Virus record (IMG/VR): IMGVR_UViG_3300042463_000409
Coordinates: 1-64,000 of that record
DNA length: 64,000 bases
Reading direction: 5' to 3' (one strand)
Source: a virus
Part shown: positions 46,988 through 56,800 of the stretch, piece after piece
Layout of the letters: the number at the start of each line of letters is the position of its first letter
Position numbering within the stretch: the stretch's first letter is position 1
Program-made: the position numbers and the translations under genes
Notes under the pieces: generated by a model
Database searches by the model: none
The model's input: only the letters and a program-made list of their open reading frames with translations
Told to the model about the DNA's origin: nothing

Positions 46988-47758
46988 ATGGCAAAGAATA
47001 CAGCAAAATGGGTTCCACTATCTGAGATAATCTATCAGTACATAGACCAAGCAAGAATGTCTAATGCAGACTATAGAAGGCTATGGACAATAGGCATTAG
47101 AGGTGTTGAAGAGATGGGTCTTGATGTATACTCTACTCCAAGAACAGTTAAGTTAATGGTTAATCCTAATAAGACAGTTAATCTTCCTTCTGATTACATT
47201 GGTTTTTCTAAAGTAGGTGTATTTAACGCTAAAGGAGAGGTAGCTTCTTTGAGAAGAAATATAGGATTGAGTTCATTTAAAATTACTCAATCAGATAGAC
47301 TTACTAGCAATACAGATAACACCACAGGTAATACATATAGACTTCAAGACCTAGCTTACGTAAACTATTTTGACGGAGCAAGGTATGTAAACATATTTGG
47401 TGTTGGGTCTGTTTTGAATAATGCAGGTGAATTTGATATAGATGAAGAGGAAGGTTTGATATACCTAGGTAATGACTATGATTTTACTTATGTAGTTTTA
47501 GAGTATATGTCATCTCCATCTAGTGACCCTGATTATAAAATACCTATTCAGATAAGGGAAGCTGTTTTAGCTTTTATAGCATGGAAAGATATTGAGCATC
47601 TGCCATTAGGAAGAAAGGCTAGCCTAGGCGACAAGCAACTAAGACGTAAAGAATACTACAACCAAAAGAGAAACGCTAACTTAAGAGAAACTCCTATGTT
47701 CCTTTGGGATGCAAATGAGGTTATTAGAATGGGTGCTAAACTAGCAGTTAAGATATAA
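46988..47758 (+). CDS. tail adaptor-like structural protein
   Basis: 256 residues. WVPLSEIIYQYIDQARMSNAD, RRLWTIGIRGVEEMGLDVYS, TVKLMVNPNKTVNLPSDYIGF, then FTYVVLEYMSSPSSDPDYKI and an ending MFLWDANEVIRMGAKLA. The LPSDYIGFSKVGV and YVVLEYMS strands fit a ring or adaptor protein. One base before the next gene; role from position. Confidence 0.6.
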   Translation: MAKNTAKWVPLSEIIYQYIDQARMSNADYRRLWTIGIRGVEEMGLDVYSTPRTVKLMVNPNKTVNLPSDYIGFSKVGVFNAKGEVASLRRNIGLSSFKITQSDRLTSNTDNTTGNTYRLQDLAYVNYFDGARYVNIFGVGSVLNNAGEFDIDEEEGLIYLGNDYDFTYVVLEYMSSPSSDPDYKIPIQIREAVLAFIAWKDIEHLPLGRKASLGDKQLRRKEYYNQKRNANLRETPMFLWDANEVIRMGAKLAVKI

Positions 47759-47759
47759 T

Positions 47760-48392
47760 ATGAAAATAGAAAGGAAGACTTTTTCGGGAATAATGAATCT
47801 AGATGACCCAAGAGAGGTGTTCCCTCCTAGTCATCATAGAGAGGCTAAAAATGGAGTCTTTAGAGGCAATGGTACGTATAATAGGTACGAGAGCATTAGA
47901 GGAAACCAAGAGTCTGCAAATAGGGAATTAATAACAAATAATTGTACTATAAGAGGAATAGCTAGAAGAATAGATTGCGGATTTAGTGGCATAGCTGTCA
48001 AAGTAGTTTCAGATTGTATGCTACTTGGTAACGCAACAAAGGTTACTGTTGTTGATCCTAATATAGCAGTTTCTAGTGTAGGAGCGTATTCTGGGGCTTG
48101 TATAGGCGGCACGATTAATGAGTACCTTACAGCTTATATTGGATTAAATAATATAGTTGTATCTGATACCACTTTTGAAGTGCAAGTTAGATATGTCTAT
48201 AGCGGCAATACATGCACTTTAGAGAATTTCTTTTATGCAAATTTCCAATTGGTAGTACCAGCTGGAAGTAATGGAGTAGAATTAGATATGTGTACGCAGG
48301 GTGGATATGTAGGATTCCCTTTCAGTATATGTTCAACTTGTATAATTAGTTGTAGCAACCCTGCGATAAATATATCAGCATTTGATTGCTAG
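47760..48392 (+). CDS. cysteine-containing structural protein
   Basis: 210 residues, starting MKIERKTFSGIMNLDDPREV and GVFRGNGTYNRYESIRGNQE, typical of tail proteins linked to the large beta protein downstream. The second half has many Cys (CMLLGNATKVT, GNTCTLENFFYA, CSTCIISCSNP) and no clear fold. Cys richness is odd for a cytoplasmic virion protein. Confidence 0.6.
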   Translation: MKIERKTFSGIMNLDDPREVFPPSHHREAKNGVFRGNGTYNRYESIRGNQESANRELITNNCTIRGIARRIDCGFSGIAVKVVSDCMLLGNATKVTVVDPNIAVSSVGAYSGACIGGTINEYLTAYIGLNNIVVSDTTFEVQVRYVYSGNTCTLENFFYANFQLVVPAGSNGVELDMCTQGGYVGFPFSICSTCIISCSNPAINISAFDC

Positions 48393-48413
48393 CGTAATAA
48401 AATTGTATCTTTG
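48381..48413 (+). promoter_or_regulatory. Bacteroidetes-type promoter
   Basis: TTTG (48381-48384), 21 bases, TATCTTTG (48406-48413), 20 bases before the ATG at 48433. Both boxes match well. Confidence 0.6.
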
Positions 48414-48432
48414 ACAATAAAAATTAATTAAT

Positions 48433-48681
48433 ATGGCCCAAGTAGTAGACGTAACCTTAACAGCTATAGGAGCAGATACGGGCAATTTCACAGTTAGGGC
48501 ACTTACAAATGCAGATGTGGAAATTGTTGTTTCAGGGGCATGGCCCAAAACAGCTCAAACATTCATTCAGAATGTAGCTAAAAGGTTTGCCGATGTACCA
48601 GATACTGCGTATAAGCTTAAAGTTGAGTCAAATACCACATCTTGTACGAATTCATTAACAATGGTTTTTTTAACTGCGTAA
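48433..48681 (+). CDS. small beta-rich virion protein
   Basis: 82 residues, all strand: QVVDVTLTAIGADTGNFTVRA, IVVSGAWPKTAQTFIQNV, YKLKVESNTTSCTNSLTMVF. Could be an Ig-like or decoration protein. Three bases before the next gene. Confidence 0.6.
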   Translation: MAQVVDVTLTAIGADTGNFTVRALTNADVEIVVSGAWPKTAQTFIQNVAKRFADVPDTAYKLKVESNTTSCTNSLTMVFLTA

Positions 48682-48684
48682 TAA

Positions 48685-51600
48685 ATGGCTTCAGTAAATC
48701 AATGTATAGGTTCTTGTTATGACGAGTTAAAGCATCGTGTGTTCTATTTTAACTGGAACTCAGATGGGTACAATGGCATTTATATGTACGATATTAAGAC
48801 AAAGACTATTAAGCCTTTGCTTGTCTCATTGATTCACAGCACAACAGATATATTAAATTTTAGCCCAGACTACCCTATTGCAAGTGTAAATATATTATAC
48901 AGGACAGAGGAAGATGGGGATATACTTCATTGGACTGATAGAAATCAGAGACCAATGAAACTAAACATAAAAGATGCATTAGATACGATATATGCATCAG
49001 ATTGGAGAAAGGAGTACTTAACTGTTTCAAGGAAAATGCCTCTAATAGCTCCTGTTTGCGCTTACGGAGATGACCTTACAAAAACTATAAATAACCTAAA
49101 AAGTAACCTATTTCAATTCAGTTACAGATGGGTATACAAGGATAATACTAAATCTACATGGAGCCCATGGAGCAAATCTTTTGCGCCATACAAGATAGAT
49201 ACACTTTCAATTGAAACTAATCCTTCTGTAAATAACTATATATCTGTTATGATTAATACAGGACCTAGAGATGCTCTACAAGTAGAGTTCTCTGCTAGGG
49301 GGGTGTTAGCAGGTGCGTATAGTGACAGGTTTATAGTTCATACTTTAGATAAGAGAAAGCTTTCGGTAGGTAATGACCTATCGTACACGTATAAGTTTTA
49401 TAACGATAGTACGTACCCTTACGCTAGTAAGTCAGAAAGTATTCAGTTATTTGACTATGTGCCAAAGAAGGCTAATGCTCAAGAGCTTTTGAATGGTAAT
49501 ATTTTATCATATGGAGGGATAACTGAAGGGGTGACATTTGATACATCATTGAATGTAACCAAGAACTTAACATACTTCCAAAATGCATATCCATTAACTA
49601 TATCTAGCTATGCTGATGCTAGAAAGTGGACGTATGTATTATTTAACTCTCCTGTTATGGGAGACATCATTGACTTAAAGGTTACTATAGATGAAGGTAA
49701 CGGGACTAGATATTTTCACATATTTAGTTATACCGTATTATCAGGTGACACATTAGCATCGGTAAATACAGCTCTTAAAGCATTAGTAGCAGCTTATCCA
49801 GGATTAACAACATCAGATGTGTCTTATGCTAGTGGGCAAGGATTCACTATCGATGGAGGTGTTTCTAAAACAATTACAGGTACTTACACAATAACATATT
49901 CTCCTAATACAAACCCATTAGATGTAAATACAGCAGTATTTAAACCAAACTCTACTTATAGATTTGGTATGGTGTATTTTGATGAGTTTGGCGTAACGAA
50001 TGGAGTAGTTACTAATGATGTAATGGTAGTAAATACTAGAGAGGCTATATCTAGCGCTTTAGGTACTCAACAATTCGTTGTACCTAACATTCAGTTTTCT
50101 ATCAACCATGCGCCTCCTTCATGGGCTAAATACTTCTCATTTGTAAGGACTTCAAACCTAACATATAGCGATTTCAAATTTATTATATCTGATTTATCTT
50201 ATGGAGTTTATAGAGATACAAAGTATGGATATATTAATATAAAAAATTATAATACGAATACTTCTGGATACCCTTCTTACGACTTTACAAAAGGCGATAG
50301 AATACGTATATACGGAACAAATAATGGTACACTTACTGCCGTAAAAGACTACCCTATATTAGATATGCTAAATAAGCATCCTAATTCTAGTGTTACAGGT
50401 GACGCTAGCGTAGGATTCTTTTTAAAGCTAGAGTATGATAGTTCTTTTATGTCTGGATGGCCTACTAACCCTGCTTTATTATTTGGAGAGTATTATATAG
50501 AAGTGTATACTCCTGGTAAGAATGCAGATGCGTCTTCTCAATTATTCTATGAGTTTGGGGAAACATATGCAATAGGCACAGATATAAATAATAATAAGGT
50601 ACACTTAGGTCAACAGCAGAATCAAGTTATAGGAGCAGGCGCTAGAGCTGCTATATACAACTTCTTTAGAGGTGATGTATATTTAAGACAAAGGGATAGC
50701 ATATGGATTTTTGATAGCTCTATATCTGATAAATTTGATTCTAAAGTTTCAGGTACAGGGAGAGCTTTTGTTATAGATGAATTTGCTAAAGAAACATATT
50801 ATCCTACTTTGCATAGATATTCACTTGATTATCAGCAAGGTACAAATGTTAATATGACGAATAGATTCTATGCTGAAAACATGGACGAATACGATAGGCA
50901 GAAAGGAGATATTCAAAGGTTTAAGGTAAGAGGGCGTCAATTAAGAGTATTCCAAAATAGAGCATGCGGAGTTGTTCCTATCTACCAAAACATTATGCAG
51001 ACTGGATCAGGTGATAATGTGGTTAGCCAAAGCACAGAGATAGTTAATAGAATACAATACTATAGTGGTGAGTTTGGTATAGGTAATCAATATTGTTCAT
51101 TAGCTTCTTCTGCAAGTGCGGATTATTTCTCTGACCCAATTATAGGGTGCCAGGTTAGGGTAGCTAATGATGGATTGACTTCAATAACAGAGCTATACAA
51201 GGGGCATTTTTACTTTACGAATAAGATAAACAAGTATCAAAAAGAGGTTACTAATTCATTTAATAATGGTAAGGCTAAGATACTTGGCGTGTATGATGGA
51301 TTTGAAGAAGAGTTTATTACTTGTATGCAAGCGTCGGCTAGTTCTGGAGATAATATGCCTGGAATTACATTTGGGTTTTCTGAAACAAGAAACGCTTATA
51401 CAGCTTTTTATGACTACTATCCTGAGTGGATTTGTTCTGCAGGAAACCTTATAATTAGCTGGAGAAATGGTAAGCTATGGACGCACGATAATGAAACTAG
51501 CAGAGCTAACTTCTATAATACACAATATACCTGTTCTATTAAGTTAATATTTAACGAGACAGCAATTATCAAAAAACATTTTAATTCTATATCTTTATTA

Positions 51601-51870
51601 GCTAATGATTATTGGTTATCACAGAATCAGGGAGATGTATTAACCAATATGGGTAATGAGTCTAGACTTGTTCAGGACGACTATAGAATTAAAGACGATA
51701 AATACCATGCAGCATTTAAAAGAGATATGTTGAGCGTAGGTGGGCTGTATAATGGTAGAACTCTTCACGGGTCTTGGCTTGAAATAAATTTAAAAGCTTT
51801 AAGTCCGCAAAACTTAGTAAATTTGTATTATATAGATTTGTCAATTTTAGAACCTTTTAATAATAGATAA
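48685..51870 (+). CDS. large beta-rich tail protein (nozzle/muzzle-like)
   Basis: 1061 residues. The start ASVNQCIGSCYDELKHRVFY, FNWNSDGYNGIYMYDIKTKT, then SFAPYKIDTLSIETNPSVNN, resembles the beta-propeller-like nozzle or muzzle proteins of short-tailed phages, which surround the tail tube. Long strand-rich region to the end. Size and position after the ring proteins support a tail-tip role. Confidence 0.65.
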   Translation: MASVNQCIGSCYDELKHRVFYFNWNSDGYNGIYMYDIKTKTIKPLLVSLIHSTTDILNFSPDYPIASVNILYRTEEDGDILHWTDRNQRPMKLNIKDALDTIYASDWRKEYLTVSRKMPLIAPVCAYGDDLTKTINNLKSNLFQFSYRWVYKDNTKSTWSPWSKSFAPYKIDTLSIETNPSVNNYISVMINTGPRDALQVEFSARGVLAGAYSDRFIVHTLDKRKLSVGNDLSYTYKFYNDSTYPYASKSESIQLFDYVPKKANAQELLNGNILSYGGITEGVTFDTSLNVTKNLTYFQNAYPLTISSYADARKWTYVLFNSPVMGDIIDLKVTIDEGNGTRYFHIFSYTVLSGDTLASVNTALKALVAAYPGLTTSDVSYASGQGFTIDGGVSKTITGTYTITYSPNTNPLDVNTAVFKPNSTYRFGMVYFDEFGVTNGVVTNDVMVVNTREAISSALGTQQFVVPNIQFSINHAPPSWAKYFSFVRTSNLTYSDFKFIISDLSYGVYRDTKYGYINIKNYNTNTSGYPSYDFTKGDRIRIYGTNNGTLTAVKDYPILDMLNKHPNSSVTGDASVGFFLKLEYDSSFMSGWPTNPALLFGEYYIEVYTPGKNADASSQLFYEFGETYAIGTDINNNKVHLGQQQNQVIGAGARAAIYNFFRGDVYLRQRDSIWIFDSSISDKFDSKVSGTGRAFVIDEFAKETYYPTLHRYSLDYQQGTNVNMTNRFYAENMDEYDRQKGDIQRFKVRGRQLRVFQNRACGVVPIYQNIMQTGSGDNVVSQSTEIVNRIQYYSGEFGIGNQYCSLASSASADYFSDPIIGCQVRVANDGLTSITELYKGHFYFTNKINKYQKEVTNSFNNGKAKILGVYDGFEEEFITCMQASASSGDNMPGITFGFSETRNAYTAFYDYYPEWICSAGNLIISWRNGKLWTHDNETSRANFYNTQYTCSIKLIFNETAIIKKHFNSISLLANDYWLSQNQGDVLTNMGNESRLVQDDYRIKDDKYHAAFKRDMLSVGGLYNGRTLHGSWLEINLKALSPQNLVNLYYIDLSILEPFNNR

Positions 51871-51871
51871 T

Positions 51872-52531
51872 ATGAGCTCACTTAATTCAATATTTGGAAT
51901 GGGCAATAGTGTTCAGGGCGCAGTTGGAAAAGCATTAGCTAAAAAGGCATTAGGCTTTAGCCCTGCTGGATTAGCTCTTCAAGCATTACCTTCAGTTGCT
52001 GGACTTATGTTCGGCGAAAACAGCCTTTTTAGTGGAAAAGCTAGACAGGCTAGTCAGAAGCTAATGAGTGATTTTCAAAAGTCTCAAGCAACTCCAATTG
52101 ATTCAGGGTATACTGATTGGTATAATAGAATGCAGTCAATGGGTAATATGGGTCTTAGTGGAGCTACTCGTGGGTTAATGAATGAGTCTTTCGCTAGACA
52201 GCAGGGCTCTATGATGAGTGGACTTCGTTCTAAAAGGTCTTTATTAGGTGGCATAGGTCAAGTTGCAGATGCAGGTAATGAATTTATTAAAAGACAGGGC
52301 GAAGCAAATGAAAATTTATTAAGACAAAATAGAATGGCAGCTGCTGATGCTGCGTTTAAAATGGCTGGAATAAGGACTCAAGATAGGCTTAGAAAAGAAG
52401 ATGAAGCTAGACAATTCTGGGGAATGAGAAAGGCCGAATCTAATCAATCTATATCTAGAAACTTGGCTGGTATTGGACAAGCAGTTGGCTCTCAGTCTTA
52501 CTACTCAGCAATGAATAATAGTAGACCATAA
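51872..52531 (+). CDS. internal virion/tail protein, Gly/Met/Arg-rich
   Basis: 219 residues: LNSIFGMGNSVQGAVGKALA, KALGFSPAGLALQALPSVAG (hydrophobic, membrane-active-like), then helices rich in Arg/Gln/Met (RTQDRLRKEDEARQFWGMRK). The hydrophobic start and helical remainder fit an ejected internal protein that opens the host membrane, but this is inferred. Confidence 0.55.
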   Translation: MSSLNSIFGMGNSVQGAVGKALAKKALGFSPAGLALQALPSVAGLMFGENSLFSGKARQASQKLMSDFQKSQATPIDSGYTDWYNRMQSMGNMGLSGATRGLMNESFARQQGSMMSGLRSKRSLLGGIGQVADAGNEFIKRQGEANENLLRQNRMAAADAAFKMAGIRTQDRLRKEDEARQFWGMRKAESNQSISRNLAGIGQAVGSQSYYSAMNNSRP

Positions 52532-52551
52532 AAACATAAATAACCTATAAA

Positions 52552-53859
52552 ATGGCGATATATCAACCTTCTTTTGTAGACACAACTGGATATACTTCTG
52601 GGATAGCAGCAGGTATTAATAGGGCTATGGAATATAGACTTAGACAAGACAGACTATTTGCTAACTCTATGGATGATTTAAGGAGGTCTTATGATACAAA
52701 AAGGATGAGAACAGGAGATGTTCCAAGATTTTTAGGCGCATTTGATCAGCATAAAAATGCTTTAATTGCATACACTAGAGTTAATAATAGCAATGCTAGT
52801 GCTGATGAGATATATCAAGCGTCTCAAGCTGTTGAGAATTCTAGAATGAATATGGATAATGTTTTTTCTAAATCATCTGAAATTTTTGGAAAACTAAAAC
52901 TTTTTAATTCAGCTAGCCAATCTATGTTTAAGAATGGTATAGAGCCTGTTGGTGAATTCAAAGATGCATTTAATAAGCTAAGTAATCTCGATTTGGATTT
53001 AATAACAGATAATGACATTAACATAAATCCATTTGACTATAAGACGCTAGCTAATGCTGATGACCTTAAAGATATTGATTCTACTATTTTAAAGAACATT
53101 GTATTCTCTCAAAAAGATGAAGCTGTTCTTGATGCCAATGGTGTCCCTGTTGCATTTAGTATACAAATTCCTAGCCCTGGGAAAACGCCTGGAAAGACAT
53201 ATAATATTCCTTGGATGGCTAAAAAAGAGAAAAGAGACCCAAATGCGGTAGCTGCTGCTATTCAATCTAATTTTAATTTACCTGGTGGCGAAAAAATAAA
53301 GAACTACGCTTCTAATCAGATTAATAATTTAGCTAAATCATTGTCTATCGACGAAACAAATCCAAGCACTACCCCTGCCCAAGTTTCAGAAAAAAGAATG
53401 GCAGAAGCTACTTTTGGTAAAATAAAAGCGTCATTCCCTTCAATAAAAGATGTTAAGGATATCCTACCTTCTCAAATTTATGCTGTAGAAAGAGGGTTAT
53501 TAGAAGGTAGAATTAAAGGATTCTATTACAATGACGATGAGTTTAAATTAGCTATGCAAAGAATAACCTCTGATTTTGGAATGGATATGAGAAGCAATGC
53601 AGCTGCTATGGCAATGCAAAATGCAGCATTACAAGCTACCAATGCAGCAAATTCAGCTACAATGAGACTTTTAACATTTGCATTAGGCGGTGGTACAACT
53701 ATTGCTCCTGAGATTATTGATTTATTGAAAAATAAGGGAATCACATTAAATCTTGAAGCCCTTGGTATTATTAATGAAAAGAAGCTAACTGGCGGTAAAA
53801 AGTCTGACCCAATTGCAGAGGCATTGATTAAGCTTAAAAATAAAAAGGGTAGCAAATAG
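52552..53859 (+). CDS. internal virion-like protein
   Basis: 435 residues. FVDTTGYTSGIAAGINRAME, YRLRQDRLFANSMDDLRRSY, DVPRFLGAFDQHKNALIAYT: helical, with a middle of mixed strands (PVAFSIQIPSPGKTPGKTYNI) and an Ala/Met-rich end (MAMQNAALQATNAANSATMR). Follows the previous gene after 20 bases. Cargo or ejection role by position. Confidence 0.55.
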   Translation: MAIYQPSFVDTTGYTSGIAAGINRAMEYRLRQDRLFANSMDDLRRSYDTKRMRTGDVPRFLGAFDQHKNALIAYTRVNNSNASADEIYQASQAVENSRMNMDNVFSKSSEIFGKLKLFNSASQSMFKNGIEPVGEFKDAFNKLSNLDLDLITDNDININPFDYKTLANADDLKDIDSTILKNIVFSQKDEAVLDANGVPVAFSIQIPSPGKTPGKTYNIPWMAKKEKRDPNAVAAAIQSNFNLPGGEKIKNYASNQINNLAKSLSIDETNPSTTPAQVSEKRMAEATFGKIKASFPSIKDVKDILPSQIYAVERGLLEGRIKGFYYNDDEFKLAMQRITSDFGMDMRSNAAAMAMQNAALQATNAANSATMRLLTFALGGGTTIAPEIIDLLKNKGITLNLEALGIINEKKLTGGKKSDPIAEALIKLKNKKGSK

Positions 53860-53871
53860 GGCAAAATTCGT

Positions 53872-53879
53872 TAGATTTG
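53872..53879 (+). promoter_or_regulatory. TAGATTTG promoter -7 box
   Basis: TAGATTTG, 19 bases before the ATG at 53899 of the giant gene. No clear -33 box. Confidence 0.4.
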
Positions 53880-53898
53880 CATACTATAAAGATGCATA

Positions 53899-56800
53899 AT
53901 GGCTGAAACAAAAAACACTCAGACACCAGACCCTAAGAGTAATCCATCTCCTAAGCCTAGTCCAAAACCTAATCTTAGTGCATTACCTTTTTTGAGCAAT
54001 GCTAATGGTTTACCATTTTTAGATAAATCTAAAGGAACAACTCTTCCAGACGTAACAGTTACAGCTACAAGGAAGAAGCCTAATCTTGGATCTCTTATGA
54101 AGCGTATTAAAACTGCTCAGGATGCTACTGATGCAGAGTTTAATGCTTTAGGTGAATATGCTACTAGAAATACTAGGTATGATCGTGGATTAATAAAGAA
54201 ACAATATGAAGCTCCTGTAGCTCCTAATACTATAACAAATACTAGGGAGGCTGTTCAAAAAAAGAGACGAGATGCATTAGATTTAGCTGCTAAATTAAAG
54301 GTAGTAGACGAGTATGATGCTGTAAATAATACTCTTGAAGCATATTTGAAAAAAGAAAAGAGTTCTGGTCAAAATTACTCTACTACATTTAACCCTAGTA
54401 CAGGTAAGTTTGAAGATATTGATCCGTATAATCACCCTAGTGTAATTGAAAAAAGAAAGGAACTAGAGTACGGATTAAAAACTGGACAATTTGAGATTGA
54501 TAAGGACGAGTTAACGGGTATGCCTGTATTGTTTTCTACATATGACAACCCATTGTATGCTTTTAATAAGGCTTTAGACAAAAGTGCAATTACAACTTAC
54601 GAAAATAAAGATTTCCTTACTCTATCAACAGAAGAAAAGGTAAAGCAGATTAATTATGAAAATGCTATTGGCCCTGCGTATTTACCACAGAAAGCAGTAG
54701 GATACTCTAAGCCAGCAAAATTTTTAGGAGATGTAACGCTTCCTCTTTTAAAAGCTACTGTTTATGGTATGGGAGCTATGACTCTTGGAAAGCTTAACCC
54801 GGCATGGGGAGCGACTATGTCAGCAGAAGTGGCAGCTAGTCTTAATAAGCTTGGCTCTACGTTGTCATTTGTTGAAGACATGTCAGAAGCAAACGCATCA
54901 AGTGCGATTAAGATATACTATAATAATATAATGAAGAATAATCCTACAATGGACCCTATTGTAGCGATGAAAGATGCAGAAAAGCAAGCAATTACAGGAG
55001 CAGCAACAGGTGCTGCAGAAGCTATATTAATGGGAACTAGCTTTTCAAAATTTTCAAAATTCAAAGGAATTGAAGAAGCTGCTACTAAGGTAAACACAGC
55101 TCCATTTCTGAAATCAATGTTAGGGACTTCTAAAAAAGCATTAAAAGAATTTGTACCCGTTGTAAAAGAGGCAACTAAAATTGGTACTATATCTGCAGCA
55201 GGGGCTGCTACTAGAGATGTTGTAGCTAATGTTTCAGGAGCTGATATTTCAGCTGAAGAAACAACACAAAGAAGCATTACTGCATTCGAAGAAGGATTTA
55301 AGATGGTTGCGGGACTCGGAATAGTACCTGCTGCAGCAAGAGGAGCTAGAGTTATAGCTCAAACAATACCATATGTCAGAGATGTTAATACGCAAAATAT
55401 AAAGTATGCAATAGCTGTTGCTACTAATTCTATACCTGGCATTCAGCCATCTGTTTTTCATCAGGCAAAATTAATTGCGTATGAAGTACCTGAAATAGAT
55501 TCTCTTATAAAAGCAGGTGAAACAGAAGGAGTTTTTGAACAAGGGACACTTGAGAAGTTTAAATCAGATAGAAATCTTTACGAAGAAACAGACTCTCAAG
55601 TCCCCACAGATATACCAAAAGAAAAAAGAGATATTATAAGAGGTATACAAGTAAAGTTGAATAAACTTGATAAAATGGCTAAAGGATTGAAAGAAGGTAG
55701 TCCATTTTTAGATAGGGTTAATAAGATGAGAGAGCAGCTTGATAATAAAGCTGTAAAAGTTCTTGAATCAGATAATCCAATAGAGGTAGATGCTACTATT
55801 GCATCAAACGCTCCTGTATCTAAAGAGTCTGCAGTAGAAAGCGGAGATTCTAGCACAAGCACATCTATTGAGGATTTGAATAATTTTAATAATCTTCCTA
55901 ACATAGAATTTGCTGATAAGCAAAAAACTGTAACGCTTCTTTCTTTAGGGGTAGATAGTTTAGATAATTATAATGCTAAAACATTGGCTAAAAAATTATC
56001 TGAATTTAATGGACCTTATCAAGCTATATTTAAGGCATTATCAAACATGACAGGTTTAGAGAATGTTGAAATATATCAACTAGAAGGACCTAAATCTTTT
56101 TTTCAAACGAATATAATTAGTGGATTGTATCACTTTCAAGAAAATCCTAGAAAAATAGGAATACTTGCTAGCAATATGACTAATGAATACGCCACTGCTG
56201 CTCATGAAATGATTCATTGGGCTACTATGACTAGCTTAAGCAAGTACAGAAAAACACCAGAATACAAGTCTATTGAAAATATATTCAACTATATAAAAGC
56301 AAAAAACCCAGAAATAACAGGATCTATGGCTTCTGGTGATTACTATGGACTTAGTAATTTTAATGAGTTCATGGCTGAACTTTTAGTGAATAAAAGGTTT
56401 AGAGATAAAATTTCTGATTTATATTCTGAAAATGCAAAAGAATTTGAAAAAACAGTGTATTCATATAAAAATAATCCAGATTGGGCAAAAGCAGACCTGA
56501 TAACTATTTTATATAAATATGTAGAAAGAGTAATTAAAGACCTAGTAGATAATTGGGGCAGAGGGAAATCTTTTCAAAATATAGATTATAATGAATCTAT
56601 GTTGAATAACGCTACAAGACTTGCCACAAAGGCATTTTTTGAAGAGCCAATATCAAAGAGTGAAATATCATCCCCACAAACAAAATCTAAGGGAGAAACA
56701 ATACCTTCAATAGAAGGGCCTATTAACGAACAAAACAAGCCTATAGAAAATGCCACTCCAATCGGCCAAGAGCCAGCAAAAGAAATCAGTACAGAAAGCA

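Noticed and set aside
55249-55461. Leftward Cys/Ser-rich frame inside the giant gene
   Set aside because: It overlaps the long rightward reading frame and has no support.
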